Shown here one piece after another: positions 8,490 through 18,095 of a stretch of DNA of 41,665 bases (position 1 is its first letter; every line of letters begins with the position of its first letter). The DNA is from an uncultured Lewinella sp. GTDB lineage: Bacteria > Bacteroidota > Bacteroidia > Chitinophagales > Saprospiraceae. The DNA lies in NCBI GenBank assembly GCA_913057725.1, contig CAJXOS010000045.1:1-41665 (forward strand), read 5' to 3'. The notes beneath the pieces are model-generated. The model ran no database searches and was not told the DNA's origin. It saw only the letters and a program-made list of their open reading frames with translations. The position numbers and the translations under genes were made by a program.

Positions 8490-9329
8490 ATGAAGCGATT
8501 AGCTAGACCCTCTGCTTTGATTCTTGCCCTGCCCCTGCTATTTGCCTTTAGTCCGATGGTGAATCAGCAAAGTGCTACGGTGCCTGAACCCTGTCAGGTA
8601 GATAATAGTGTTTTTAATGCCGGAGAGGAAATAGTCTATAAGGTCTATTACAACTGGAACTTTGTCTGGATGTCAGCAGGAGAGGTGACTTTCCGTGTGT
8701 ACGATGACGGAGATGATTACCACCTTTCGGCGCGTGGTCGTACCTATTCTTCATATGATTGGTTTTTCCAAGTTCGTGATAATTACGACTGTTATATAAA
8801 CAAAGAGACATTGCTGCCTCGCTTGTCCATTCGCGATATTCAAGAGGGTGACTATGAACGTTATGATCGAATCACTTATGATCAACAGGCACAGCGAGCT
8901 ACTTCTGTTAAAGGACGAAGTCGCGAAGATGCTACTCCAGAGTCCTTTGATCTAGATGGCTGCATGCACGATATTCTTTCTATTATGAACTACCTGCGTA
9001 ATGTGAATGTCGCAGCGCTTAATACCGGAGATGAAGTACCAATCAGTATCTTCTTCGATCGCGAAACCTACCCTTTGCGAGTCAAGTACTTGGGTACGGA
9101 AAGAAATACGAAGGTTAAGGGAATGGGCCGCTACAAAACCCACATGTTCAGCCCACAATTGATCGCCGGAGAAGTATTTAAGGAAGGCGATGAAATGACA
9201 GTATATGTTTCTCAGGACGAGAATAAGATTCCCGTATTGATTGAGTCGCCTGTATCAGTTGGCTCTGTGAAGGTGGTGCTAAAGAGCTACAAGGGTTTAA
9301 GGCACGACTTTACAGCTAAAGTAAAATAA
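8490..9329 (+). CDS. DUF3108 domain exported protein
   Basis: A 279-aa protein with a signal peptide (MKRLARPSALILALPLLFAFS). The mature part starts with 'AGEEIVYKVYYNWNFVWMSAGEVTFRV', the hallmark opening of DUF3108, a periplasmic beta-rich domain of unknown function. Later segments ('SYDWFFQVRDNYDCYINKE', 'FDLDGCMHDILSIMNYLRN') fit the same family. Its stop codon is 3 nt before the next start codon, so it is clearly co-transcribed with the DUF4230 gene. No catalytic residues are evident. Confidence 0.85.
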   Translation: MKRLARPSALILALPLLFAFSPMVNQQSATVPEPCQVDNSVFNAGEEIVYKVYYNWNFVWMSAGEVTFRVYDDGDDYHLSARGRTYSSYDWFFQVRDNYDCYINKETLLPRLSIRDIQEGDYERYDRITYDQQAQRATSVKGRSREDATPESFDLDGCMHDILSIMNYLRNVNVAALNTGDEVPISIFFDRETYPLRVKYLGTERNTKVKGMGRYKTHMFSPQLIAGEVFKEGDEMTVYVSQDENKIPVLIESPVSVGSVKVVLKSYKGLRHDFTAKVK

Positions 9330-9332
9330 GCT

Positions 9333-9974
9333 ATGCTCCGCAAATTTGGTCTAGTTATCATCGCGATCAGCCTGCTTTTGCTGGTCGGAATACAGCTTTA
9401 TCAATTGAAAAATGGTAAAGAGGAGGAAACGCGTGTGGTAGAGGCAGCCGTTTTGCTAGAGCAAGTCCGGGAGGTGTGTAAGCTGGTCACCGTAGAAGGT
9501 GACTTCACTGAGCTCTACACTGAAAAGAACCTACGGGAGGTTACGCTTTACCTTCCTATCCCAACCTACTGGGAGTTTACCAAAGAGGCTATTATTGAAG
9601 TGCGCGGCCGCGTTTTGGTTGGGTATAACATGGAGCAGCTAAGTATCAAGGTAGATAGTGTTAATCGTTTGGTGCGTTTGAGCAACCTTCCTCAACCTGA
9701 CATACTAGCTATTGATCACGAACTGAGCTATCGCAACCTAGAGGAAAGCTTCTTCAACAGCTTTAGCCCAGAGGACTATACTCAACTTAACAAGAACGCC
9801 AAAGATGCCCTTCGGAAGAAGGCTTATGAAAGTGATCTGCTAGATAGGGCACGAGCGGAAGGAAATACCATGCTCGAGGGTATCCGCTTCATGATAGAGA
9901 ACATGGGGTGGCGTTTGGAGTATGATGAACCAGCTACCCTGACCCCTCCGGAGAGTACTGGTGTAGAAGGCTAA
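9333..9974 (+). CDS. DUF4230 domain membrane-anchored protein
   Basis: A 213-aa protein with an N-terminal membrane anchor (residues ~5-24), then a region typical of DUF4230: 'LLEQVREVCKLVTVEGDFTELY', a beta-rich middle ('GRVLVGYNMEQLSIKVD') and a charged C-terminal helix ('ALRKKAYESDLLDRARAEG'). It starts 3 nt after the DUF3108 gene and lies 20 nt before pgeF. The function of DUF4230 is not established; the anchor places the domain outside the cytoplasmic membrane. Confidence 0.8.
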   Translation: MLRKFGLVIIAISLLLLVGIQLYQLKNGKEEETRVVEAAVLLEQVREVCKLVTVEGDFTELYTEKNLREVTLYLPIPTYWEFTKEAIIEVRGRVLVGYNMEQLSIKVDSVNRLVRLSNLPQPDILAIDHELSYRNLEESFFNSFSPEDYTQLNKNAKDALRKKAYESDLLDRARAEGNTMLEGIRFMIENMGWRLEYDEPATLTPPESTGVEG

Positions 9975-9994
9975 AAAGGCGTATCTTAGTTTAC

Positions 9995-10753
9995 ATGTCT
10001 TCGTGTTTCTATCAACCATCTTGGGCTCAACAATTTGCTCCTTTGCTCACCGCAGCAGAGAGCACTCGCCTAGGTGGTACTAGTAACCAACCTTACTACA
10101 GTCTTAATCTGGGTTTACATACCAATGATGAGCTTAATGCCGTACACGAGAACCGTTCCGTTTTTTGCGAAAGCCTCGGATGGGAAGCCCATCAACTTGC
10201 AGGCGCATTTCAGGTACATGGTGACCAGGTATTGCGGGTACATCGCCCTGGGCAATGGGAAGGCTATGATGCCTTCATGACGAATAAACAAGGTGTCTTA
10301 CTATCGGTAACGGTGGCAGATTGTACGCCAATTTTGATCTATGACCCCAAGCATCAAGCTGTAGGGGCTGCACATGCTGGGTGGCGTGGTACGGTAGCAG
10401 GTATTGGTAGAAAGCTATTACAGCACATGAGGGATGCCTATGATTCTAAGGCCACTGATTGCTGGGCTTATATCGGGAGTTGTATTGGACGTGATGACTT
10501 TGAGGTAGATAGTGATGTTGCAGATCACTTCGCAGATGAGTTCAAGCGATGGGATGACCAACGTGGAAAGTTTTTGGTCGACTTAAAAGCGGCGAATGCC
10601 GCGACATTGAGCACGTCTGGTATTAGCGAGCAACAGATAGAGCTATCTCCGTACTCCACTGTAACCCATAACGATCGCTATTTTTCCCATCGAGCAGAAC
10701 GAGGCAAGACTGGGCGCATGCTGGCAGTAATTGGCCTGAACGCTAAAAAATAG
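9995..10753 (+). CDS. pgeF: Peptidoglycan editing factor PgeF (YfiH/LACC1 family)
   Basis: A 252-aa member of the multicopper-oxidase-like YfiH family, which in E. coli removes wrongly placed residues from peptidoglycan precursors and elsewhere shows purine nucleoside phosphorylase activity. Seen here: the metal site His in 'FQVHGDQV', Cys in 'VTVADCTPILIYD', His in 'GAAHAGWRGTVAGI', and the 'SCIGRDDFEV' motif. It closes the DUF3108-DUF4230 cluster. Its 3' end overlaps the convergent histidine kinase gene by 11 nt. Confidence 0.93.
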   Translation: MSSCFYQPSWAQQFAPLLTAAESTRLGGTSNQPYYSLNLGLHTNDELNAVHENRSVFCESLGWEAHQLAGAFQVHGDQVLRVHRPGQWEGYDAFMTNKQGVLLSVTVADCTPILIYDPKHQAVGAAHAGWRGTVAGIGRKLLQHMRDAYDSKATDCWAYIGSCIGRDDFEVDSDVADHFADEFKRWDDQRGKFLVDLKAANAATLSTSGISEQQIELSPYSTVTHNDRYFSHRAERGKTGRMLAVIGLNAKK

Positions 10754-12143
10754 CGCGCCCCTGCTTACTTAATTGGTAGATTTTTTTTAGAGAAATAGCT
10801 GGGGCATCACTTGGTAAATCTTCTTTTGACTCTTCCGGTGTTTTCGGGAAGTGGAGTGCGAAGACAGAGCCACCCTCACTGGAGGCCACATCGATTCGGC
10901 CGCCGTGAATATCCATGATCTTCTTGGCAATAGCCAAACCCAGTCCGGTCCCTTGATATTTGTGATGGTTGAGGCGATGAAATACTGTAAAGATCTTATT
11001 GATTTCTCCGGGAGCAATGCCAATACCGTTATCGCGAACGTATATCCGCACTTCGTGCTCCGTTTCCTCTGCCTCTAGGTGAATCTCCTTGACAGCATTT
11101 TCGTTGTACTTGATACCGTTTTCTACCAAGTTCTGCAACAGCATTTGCACCAATACCAGGTTAGCGTGCAGCTCGGGTACCTGATTCATCGAATGGATCT
11201 GTACTGCTCTTTCACCATCAGCTTTTGAAAACTGCAGCTGGAGCTTCTCAAAGACATCAGCAAGCCGGATATCAACTTTCTTGAGTTGATGTTGATCTAG
11301 ATGGGCAAGCGAAAGCAGACTCTCCGTCATGCGGTATAATTCCCGCGCAGAATCTTCAATGAATGCCATATACTCAGCAGAAGAAGAGGCCTCTCCTGTT
11401 TGCGCTGCGGCCTGTGAAAGCTTAGCAAAAGATACAATCTGCCGGAGCGGAGTACGCAAATCGTGTGATACCATATAATTGAGGCGCTTAAGCTCCTCGT
11501 TAGAGTAGGCGAGTTCCGTTAATAATTGCCGATTTTTTTGGTTTGAATTGATAATCTGCTTGATGAAACTGTTAGTGATGAGTACCAACCCGAATGAAAT
11601 AGCCAAGAAAACGAGGGAATTGTTCAGGATTTCGGTAGTGCAACTAATGGCATTGTACTCTTGCCAAAGTAAAAGCTGACTAATTAGAAAGAAGGTGAAA
11701 ACAAAAGCGATCATCGCAATTTGGCGCCACAGGCTTCGGAAAAAAAGAACCGCCAAAGAAATCATTAGAAAGAAAGCATATTCTCCCTTCACATTACCTT
11801 CTCCGAAATAGATCATTAGGAAAAAAAGGAGAGGATATCCTAAGCACGTTAGAAGACGTGCGGCATAGGGCTTGTTGATGGCCTGCAGAAAAAAGACTAC
11901 AATATTAAAGCCGATGATGAGCAGGCCACAATAGGCTAGTTCTAGCTCTTGTAGCCACGCATTGGCGATGGTGAATAGAAAAGCCCCTACGGTGGAAACC
12001 AACAGGAGTAAGTTGAGATGATAGGTTTTGCTGTTGTCCCATGGGCTGAAAGCAGGATTGCCTCCAGATTCTAAGAGTCCGCGCGCGAATGCAGAAACAG
12101 CTTTTGTGAGTTTTGCCAGGGTCATAACTGATAACGCCCTCAT
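10743..12143 (-). CDS. Membrane-bound sensor histidine kinase (HisKA/HATPase)
   Basis: A 466-aa kinase. The first ~200 residues hold about six hydrophobic segments with no recognised extracytoplasmic sensor, resembling a 7TM-like or MASE-like input module. A short coiled coil (NQKNRQLLTELAYSNEELKRL) leads to the HisKA dimerisation helix with phospho-acceptor H227 in MVSHDLRTPLRQ. The HATPase domain has the N box (LVENGIKYNENA), G1 (VRDNGIGI) and G2 (GTGLGLAIAKKI). No response regulator is adjacent, so it is an orphan kinase here. A TATATTTA element in the 147-nt upstream gap resembles a -7 box. An alternative start is the ATG at residue 7. Confidence 0.9.
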   Translation of the reverse strand: MRALSVMTLAKLTKAVSAFARGLLESGGNPAFSPWDNSKTYHLNLLLLVSTVGAFLFTIANAWLQELELAYCGLLIIGFNIVVFFLQAINKPYAARLLTCLGYPLLFFLMIYFGEGNVKGEYAFFLMISLAVLFFRSLWRQIAMIAFVFTFFLISQLLLWQEYNAISCTTEILNNSLVFLAISFGLVLITNSFIKQIINSNQKNRQLLTELAYSNEELKRLNYMVSHDLRTPLRQIVSFAKLSQAAAQTGEASSSAEYMAFIEDSARELYRMTESLLSLAHLDQHQLKKVDIRLADVFEKLQLQFSKADGERAVQIHSMNQVPELHANLVLVQMLLQNLVENGIKYNENAVKEIHLEAEETEHEVRIYVRDNGIGIAPGEINKIFTVFHRLNHHKYQGTGLGLAIAKKIMDIHGGRIDVASSEGGSVFALHFPKTPEESKEDLPSDAPAISLKKIYQLSKQGRAIF

Positions 12144-12290
12144 TAGTAACGACTAATGAGACAAGCTTGGGTTTAGAAACTTATGTGTTTGTTCAAATCG
12201 GCAAATCAGCTAAGTAAATATACGAAAAATTTCTAAGGCGTCTGGTTAAAATAGCTGAGGTGTGCTGTTATCCTTGTACGTAAACAAGAC

Positions 12291-13028
12291 TTAAGGCACT
12301 GAAAGCATATTGTTGATTTCCGGAAGCAGGGCATCCTGCCAACGATCATATCCTAGGTCGTTCATGTGTAAGCTATCGCTCACAAAAATTTCCCCAATGG
12401 GATAGCTTAATCCTTTATCTAACATACTTGGACCAATATCATAGTACCTGATATTAGGATTCTTCAAGCGCTTGATGAAAGTGGCTATAAGCTTATTTCC
12501 GTGTTCAAATTCTGGCCACAGTTCCCACCTGGCAGGAGACGGTTTCATACTCACATACAACACCTTACTATCTGGCGATTTCTTGAGTAGTAATCGCAAG
12601 AACGTACGGAACGATTCCAGGACATCACGTGCGGTATATCCGTCGGTAATATCATTTTCACCACAGTATAACACAACGAGCTCAGGCTGATGTGGTGTGA
12701 TAACGTCGTCAAAGAAGTAATTAACCTGGCGCAGTGTCGAACCGCCGAAACCACGATTCAAGATCACCTGCTCTAATGAGTCAAAGTCACTTTCCAGTGT
12801 TTCCCACTTACGGATACTGGAGCTTCCCGTGAATACAATTCTAGATAAGGAATCGGTCAAAGTCATGTCGTGCTCGTGGAACAGGTCCATCACAGGTTCA
12901 TAACCCAGAAATGTCGTGTCAAACGGGACGATGATATTCTCCGGATCATCCAAGAGTGCCTGCATGCTCTGATAGCGTGGAGCACAACTTAACATGCTTA
13001 GTAACAGGATTGCCAGTATTTTTCTCAT
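12291..13028 (-). CDS. SGNH/GDSL-type lipoprotein hydrolase
   Basis: A 245-aa lipoprotein: the N-terminus MRKILAILLLSMLSC ends in a lipobox with the acylated Cys at residue 15. SGNH blocks follow: block I 'VFTGSSSIRKW' with the nucleophile Ser, block II Gly in 'NRGFGGSTL', block III Asn in 'YCGENDIT', and block V Asp/His in 'DSLHMNDLGYDRW'. Such enzymes deacylate lipids or sugars on the cell surface or in the periplasm. The block I 'GSS' form is that of the GDSL-like lipase/acylhydrolase branch common in Bacteroidota. The substrate cannot be predicted. Confidence 0.9.
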   Translation of the reverse strand: MRKILAILLLSMLSCAPRYQSMQALLDDPENIIVPFDTTFLGYEPVMDLFHEHDMTLTDSLSRIVFTGSSSIRKWETLESDFDSLEQVILNRGFGGSTLRQVNYFFDDVITPHQPELVVLYCGENDITDGYTARDVLESFRTFLRLLLKKSPDSKVLYVSMKPSPARWELWPEFEHGNKLIATFIKRLKNPNIRYYDIGPSMLDKGLSYPIGEIFVSDSLHMNDLGYDRWQDALLPEINNMLSVP

Positions 13029-13155
13029 ATCACGATAGGTTGTCGTGTTGTATCCTTTATACGTGAAGATGCCGCAGAGGTTATCCTCTTTAGCCCAATT
13101 TTATCATTCTTTTAACACTATAGATGGTAAAAAGCTGTGCCCAGTTTTCACCTTT

Positions 13156-13932
13156 TTAGTCCGGAATGGACAGTTCTAGGCCATCGTAGGCTATTGATAC
13201 CGTTGGTGGGAGTAAAACTTCCACCTCCGCATGCTTGCCCATTTGATGGCTCAGGTGTGTAAGGTAAGCTTTTGCAGGTTGAATTCGCTCGATCATATCT
13301 AATGCTTCCTGTAGATTGGCATGACTATGATGTGGATGTTGGTGTAAGGCACTAATAACGAGGATGTCGAGATCTCGAAGCTGTTGAAGTGATGCTTCTG
13401 GAAGTGTTTTAATATCTGTCAGGTAGGCAAAGTTACCTACTCGATATCCCTGTATCGGAAGTTTCCCATGGAGGTAGTGAATGACATCTACCCGGAGGTC
13501 ATCAATCGTAAAATGTAAGTTGTCATCAGTGTTTATCAGCTCAAAGCTTGGTGCCCCTGGATAGGGGTTCTTATCAAAAGCATAAGCAAAGCGAGATTGT
13601 AGTTCTTTAGCTACTCGCTTACTAGAATAGATGGGCATGGCTCGTTCCATGCGGAATATGAAAGGACGTACATCATCTAAGCCAATAATGTGATCGTTAT
13701 GCTCGTGCGTGAGAAAGATGGCATCGATTTTCTGAATATTGGCGCGTAGCATTTGTTGGCGAAAGTCTGGGCCAGCATCAATGACAAAACTCTTTCCCTG
13801 GGTTTGAATATGTGCTGCGACCCGGAGTCGTTTGTCACGAGGGTCATCGGATAGACAGACACTACAATCGCATCCAATTGCGGGGATTCCTTGTGATGTG
13901 CCGGTACCTAAAATCGTAATTTTTATTCCCAC
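13156..13932 (-). CDS. PhnP-like metallo-beta-lactamase-fold hydrolase
   Basis: A 258-aa MBL-fold enzyme. The metal motif LTHEHNDH (H76, H78, D80, H81) is intact, with further ligands in 'VIHYLHG', 'YLTDIK' and 'HLSHQMG'. An N-terminal GCDCSVC motif (C21, C23, C26) matches the structural zinc site of PhnP-type cyclic phosphodiesterases; 'GTGTSQGIPAIG' is the family's opening strand. The start codon is GTG at 13932: no ATG occurs between the upstream in-frame stop and this point, and the opening strand would be lost with any later start. Its role here is probably phosphodiester or cyclic phosphate hydrolysis; there are no phosphonate genes nearby. Confidence 0.88.
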   Translation of the reverse strand: MGIKITILGTGTSQGIPAIGCDCSVCLSDDPRDKRLRVAAHIQTQGKSFVIDAGPDFRQQMLRANIQKIDAIFLTHEHNDHIIGLDDVRPFIFRMERAMPIYSSKRVAKELQSRFAYAFDKNPYPGAPSFELINTDDNLHFTIDDLRVDVIHYLHGKLPIQGYRVGNFAYLTDIKTLPEASLQQLRDLDILVISALHQHPHHSHANLQEALDMIERIQPAKAYLTHLSHQMGKHAEVEVLLPPTVSIAYDGLELSIPD

Positions 13933-14114
13933 CTGTGACTTTTTAGAATGAGGCCGTCTTAATTATGAATAGACACCCAAGACATAACATACGGGCTGGA
14001 AAGCTACACATTTTTATCCCGAAGCAAATAGATCAGAAACTACTCTGACATAATCCCACGAACACATTTGTCCAATCACCTTAGTTTGAACAGAACTTAT
14101 TCAAAAGTTATCCC

Positions 14115-14150
14115 AATAGCAGAGGTCCGATCCCTCTGCTATTTTCGTTT
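14115..14150 (+). terminator. Rho-independent terminator without an obvious gene
   Basis: A perfect 11-bp stem (AATAGCAGAGG at 14115-14125, CCTCTGCTATT at 14133-14143), a 7-nt loop and TTCGTTTT. It is oriented for + strand transcription, yet both flanking genes are on the minus strand. The rest of the 13933-14212 gap shows nothing else definite. See findings. Confidence 0.75.
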
Positions 14151-14212
14151 TGGGACCTAGGTGATCAGCCGTTAAGCATCCGTTTGGGCTTACCTATCTC
14201 AAAGCCTCATTA

Positions 14213-14440
14213 CTATTTAAGAAAGGCACCCGGATACTCTAAAAGCGCTTCTAGCTTGCTGAGTTCTGCCATTACATTCTCATAAAAGGCAGTTACTGCT
14301 TCAACCTGGCCGAGGCCATAGATGAGGCATGCCAACAGGCAAATAGAGCTCATTAAGTAACCAATAGAAAAGGAATAAGTTTTGCGCTTCTGTTCCAGTT
14401 TAACTGGTTGAGTAGTGGCATTGATACTTAGGGTTTTCAT
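14213..14440 (-). CDS. Small single-pass membrane protein, unknown
   Basis: A 75-aa ORF starting at an ATG and standing alone between two minus-strand genes. The N-terminal ~25 residues are polar and basic, followed by one membrane span (about residues 26-45, YLMSSICLLACLIYGLGQV) and an acidic amphipathic tail (AELSKLEALLEY). I do not recognise a family. It does not lie opposite another gene, which favours it being real; otherwise the support is composition only. Confidence 0.5.
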   Translation of the reverse strand: MKTLSINATTQPVKLEQKRKTYSFSIGYLMSSICLLACLIYGLGQVEAVTAFYENVMAELSKLEALLEYPGAFLK

Positions 14441-14563
14441 GTTTAGTGCATTTTGATGATTAAAGAATTACTTGCAAGTTGTTCTTCATCATCTGCAAAG
14501 ACAAAACCCCTCGGGTAGTGGGTAGGTATGAACGGGTAAGTGGTCAGTTGAGTGGCAGCAACG

Positions 14564-17500
14564 CTAGAATATCGCTGTCACTTGAGCACGTCCTACGTGC
14601 ACTGTTGGCGCTTGGCCAGTCTGCCGACCTTCATAGATAAGGGTCATTTGTAAATAGCGTCCGAGTTGCCGGGTTAGACTGGCATTCCAAATCCAGTTTT
14701 GGCCGGGTTGCAGGCCATTGAGTAAGACAAACCCTACGGGCGACCGCGGATCACCTTCCAGATTTAAGCGAACATAACGGGCACTTAAACGAAAGTTCTG
14801 TTGATAGTTTCCTTCTATCTGGAATTCATTCCTCCGTAGGCTTTCACCATTTTCGCCTAGCTGGTTGTCTTCTTGCTGCTGGAGGTAGGTTAGCGTAATT
14901 CGGTAGTCCTGCCCGGGTTGGTAGCTAATGGCTGGCCGTAATAGGTAGCCCGTCAGGTTGTAATCCTTATTGTTGAAAAATTCCGAATCTGCTTCTCGCT
15001 GCGAACGAGCAGTTTCTAGCCGAAGCGTGCTGGCATCGGTAATGTTCCAGCGAAGGCGCAGGATACTATTACGCTGCAGGCGACTCTCAAAACCGGTGGT
15101 TGGTACTTGGCGTCGTGGCTGCAGGTTGTACTCCATCTGCACATCGTATTTCGTGGAGCGCCGGTTAAAGAATAGAATGTGCCGCTGGTTGGCGCTCACG
15201 GCTACGAGCGCGGTGTCGGGCAGCGATAGTTGGAATGGATTCCAGGTTTGGACCCCTTCAAAAGCCCGTACCTTCCGGTTTATCGATAAGCTAGATTGCC
15301 ACGATAATCGACTGGCAAATTGCTGCCATTTTTTCTCCGATTTCGCCCACCATCTACTCGGGTCGATTTGTAAGCTTTGGTTTAGGTTGACATTATCCGT
15401 TCGGATAAACTCATCCGTAAAAATGCTCACTCGGATATGATCAGCGATATCTGGGAACGGAGCGATTTCCATCTCGTTTGGCTGAATCTTTCCATCATTG
15501 TTATAAAGGCTGTCCAACCAGATATACTGCCCCTGCCCGGCACCAACAAAGAGGTAAACAAACTCAATGAGTGGTTCTTGGCCTGAGCCAATCTCATAGG
15601 TCGTATTACTCCTAAAACCACCCTTTAGTGTGTTTACGGTAGCATCAATACGCCCCAATAGTGTTTTGGCAGGCTCTAGATTAGTGAGATCTTGCGCCAT
15701 GATTTGCAGCTCCCGGTAAGTCAGATTACCACTCGCGTTGAATTGGCGACTTGGCCGCCAACGGCCAGTCATTTCTCCCTCAGTTGCACGGGCGGTCGCC
15801 GAAAAGTTGGCGCCATTCGGCTGATAGTCTAAGCGGGAGCGAAAGCTCGTTTGCCATTGCCATTTTTCTTCTTCCGGGCTAGCAATGGTGGCTGCATATC
15901 GTTGAAACAAAAAGCTCGAAGCGGCCAGTTGGGCATCGTTGGTCTGACGCCGCTCACTTCGTTCTTCTTGTAGCTCTAGTCGGAATAGCCAGTTATTCCA
16001 ACGGCTGAATTTTTTCTCCAGCTGCAGGCTCGGGCGGTTAAAACGACTATCCTGGGTGGGTGTATTGCTCGTCAGCCAGCTGCTTCTCGCCTGGATATCC
16101 CAACCTTGCTGCTGCCAGTTTAGGCGAGTATTATGTTGTCGGCCCTCATACAGGCTGTCTCTAATGAAGGTGTTCCAACGGTATTCCAGGCGGCCTTTAT
16201 TCGGGTATACCAATGCTACACCTGCACTGGCCAGCTGTTCTTCTGCTACGCTCGTGCTACCAATTCCGTTGATGTCGGCCAAGTTCCAATCACGCAAGAA
16301 TTCTGGGGATCGGTAAGGATTGATAGCCCGAAAGTTAGCTTGTACCCATTCATGACTCAGTTGAGTTTCTACTTGCAAGCCACTAGAATCACTGCTGAGG
16401 TTCCACGCTTGTGTCCAGTCGAATCGGGTGGCTATTCCATTGTCATCATCAGCGTCCAAATTGCTGAAGCGGTTCAGGTCTTCCTGGCTGTATCCCAGTT
16501 CTGCTCGTAGGTTGCCTTGGCGCCCTGTTTGATAGCTGCCTCCAGCGGTAATGAGGCGTTGCAATTGTGGTGCTGCTAGCTGCCGTACGGGTGCGTAGCT
16601 TCCTTGTGGTTGGCAATTCTCGTCGGGAGGTACCCAGCGGTAGACTCTTTCGTTGGCCGTTAGGCCGGGGTCGAGTACGTAATCTCCCTGTCCTTCTCCC
16701 ACAAAAGCAAAAGAAGCTACAAACAAACCCTCTGCACTAAAGCGGAGGAAGGTATAGCTCGTAGGCTGACCATTGCAGTTGACCAATGTGTCTACCTGTA
16801 CATAGGTGGCTCGCTGGCTATCAGGAGCATCCAATCCAGTAATCGTAGAAACAAAGGCATCACCCAGCTGATCACCGGCATCACGTAGGCGCTGCCGTTC
16901 TTCGTCACTTAATTGTAGGTCGCCGGTAGCTGTCTTACTGTCTTGTTGGCTGTAGATATTGACGTAGGCTTGCCAACGGTCCCGTTCATAATGCGAACTG
17001 CCAGCATAAAGCGAGCGCAGGTAGCGCTGATCGGCATATTCGAATTCAACGGTAATTCGACTGTCTTTCGTAATCAGGCGCCGAGCGGTAAAGGTGACTT
17101 CCCCTTGATTATAGTCGATGGTATAATCTGCATCTCGTCCACGCTGTAGTGCCACACCATCGAGCAAGATTTTTTCTGTTCCTGCCAGAATAATAATGAA
17201 GCGTTCTCCACTATTACCTTGCAATTTATAAGGGCCCTGGTTGCCTTCGACCGCGGTGATCTGTTGTCGACGAAATTGTCCTCGGGCAATAGCGACACTG
17301 GCATTGTTACTCCATCGCCCGCCCTTATTATCTACGAGGCTGGTGGTAAAACTAGCCCCTTCTAATTTCTTGAAATATTGTAGAAAATAGCTCTGTGGAC
17401 TTCGAAGCTCATAATCGCCCGCAGTCAGGCGCGTTTGATCTTTCTCCAGACGGATAAATATGCGGTCAAAATCACGAAGTTGCCGGGTATTGCCTTCCGG

Positions 17501-18058
17501 TTGAATGGGCAAGTTCTCATCGGTGATGGCAGCGGTTACCTTAATACCATCGCCCAGCTCACCGCCCAGCTGTAGGTTGAAGCTTGAATTTAGCACAAGG
17601 TCCTGTCGGTTACCGAAGGAGAGGCCGCGGCTGAAGCTACCACTATAATTGAGGCGCTGCCCATCGAGTAGACCCCCATCGCGAGCATAAGGGTTATAGC
17701 TACCAATGAGTAGGCCTTCCGGCGTTTCCTCCAATTGGGTAGTATCCAGTAGAGCATAGGGAGATCCAAAATCAAAAGGTAACACACGATAGCGAACCAG
17801 TACGCTGTCCGTCTCTATTGGTTTTCGCCATTCAAAAAGTTGATCTTGGAAATGATAATAGGTGGTGTCATAGCGTCCACCGCCTTCGCGGAAAACCTGC
17901 AGGCTATAGGGTAGTACCGTAAGGCTGTCTAAGGCGAAACTTCCCTGGCCGCTGACCCAATGGTAGCGCTGGTTATTCCACGGCTGTTCTTGAGCCGAGA
18001 GCTGCTGCCCGAAAAGGCAGAAGATGACCAATAATCCCAGGAGTAGTTTTCTTCGCAT
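14564..18058 (-). CDS. Large outer-membrane beta-barrel-like protein (1164 aa)
   Basis: I place the start at 18058, where MRRKLLLGLLVIFCLFGQQLSA forms a clean signal peptide. An open frame extends 54 codons further upstream, but it is translated from a 104-nt repeat and lacks a signal. The N-terminal third contains 'DYTIDYNQGEVTFTARRLI' and 'KDSRITVEFEYADQRY', a pattern I associate with SprA/large T9SS-type and related Bacteroidota surface proteins. From about residue 550 the sequence is dense in alternating aromatic/polar strands with Trp and Arg, as in big porin barrels, and it ends in an aromatic (VTAIF). It is likely an outer-membrane barrel with a periplasmic N-terminal region. Function is unknown; SprA itself is about twice as long. 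Confidence 0.65.
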   Translation of the reverse strand: MRRKLLLGLLVIFCLFGQQLSAQEQPWNNQRYHWVSGQGSFALDSLTVLPYSLQVFREGGGRYDTTYYHFQDQLFEWRKPIETDSVLVRYRVLPFDFGSPYALLDTTQLEETPEGLLIGSYNPYARDGGLLDGQRLNYSGSFSRGLSFGNRQDLVLNSSFNLQLGGELGDGIKVTAAITDENLPIQPEGNTRQLRDFDRIFIRLEKDQTRLTAGDYELRSPQSYFLQYFKKLEGASFTTSLVDNKGGRWSNNASVAIARGQFRRQQITAVEGNQGPYKLQGNSGERFIIILAGTEKILLDGVALQRGRDADYTIDYNQGEVTFTARRLITKDSRITVEFEYADQRYLRSLYAGSSHYERDRWQAYVNIYSQQDSKTATGDLQLSDEERQRLRDAGDQLGDAFVSTITGLDAPDSQRATYVQVDTLVNCNGQPTSYTFLRFSAEGLFVASFAFVGEGQGDYVLDPGLTANERVYRWVPPDENCQPQGSYAPVRQLAAPQLQRLITAGGSYQTGRQGNLRAELGYSQEDLNRFSNLDADDDNGIATRFDWTQAWNLSSDSSGLQVETQLSHEWVQANFRAINPYRSPEFLRDWNLADINGIGSTSVAEEQLASAGVALVYPNKGRLEYRWNTFIRDSLYEGRQHNTRLNWQQQGWDIQARSSWLTSNTPTQDSRFNRPSLQLEKKFSRWNNWLFRLELQEERSERRQTNDAQLAASSFLFQRYAATIASPEEEKWQWQTSFRSRLDYQPNGANFSATARATEGEMTGRWRPSRQFNASGNLTYRELQIMAQDLTNLEPAKTLLGRIDATVNTLKGGFRSNTTYEIGSGQEPLIEFVYLFVGAGQGQYIWLDSLYNNDGKIQPNEMEIAPFPDIADHIRVSIFTDEFIRTDNVNLNQSLQIDPSRWWAKSEKKWQQFASRLSWQSSLSINRKVRAFEGVQTWNPFQLSLPDTALVAVSANQRHILFFNRRSTKYDVQMEYNLQPRRQVPTTGFESRLQRNSILRLRWNITDASTLRLETARSQREADSEFFNNKDYNLTGYLLRPAISYQPGQDYRITLTYLQQQEDNQLGENGESLRRNEFQIEGNYQQNFRLSARYVRLNLEGDPRSPVGFVLLNGLQPGQNWIWNASLTRQLGRYLQMTLIYEGRQTGQAPTVHVGRAQVTAIF

Positions 18059-18095
18059 TTGCACTCGTCTTCCAGGCGAAAGAACAAGGTGTTTG

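Noticed and set aside
14115..14143. Possible tRNA T-arm because of the GGTCCGATCC loop region
   Set aside because: No acceptor, D or anticodon arms are found around it; the long perfect stem and T-rich tail fit a terminator.
14970..15440. 156-codon + strand ORF opposite the large barrel gene
   Set aside because: Antisense shadow; composition is Arg/Ser/Cys-rich with no recognisable domain.
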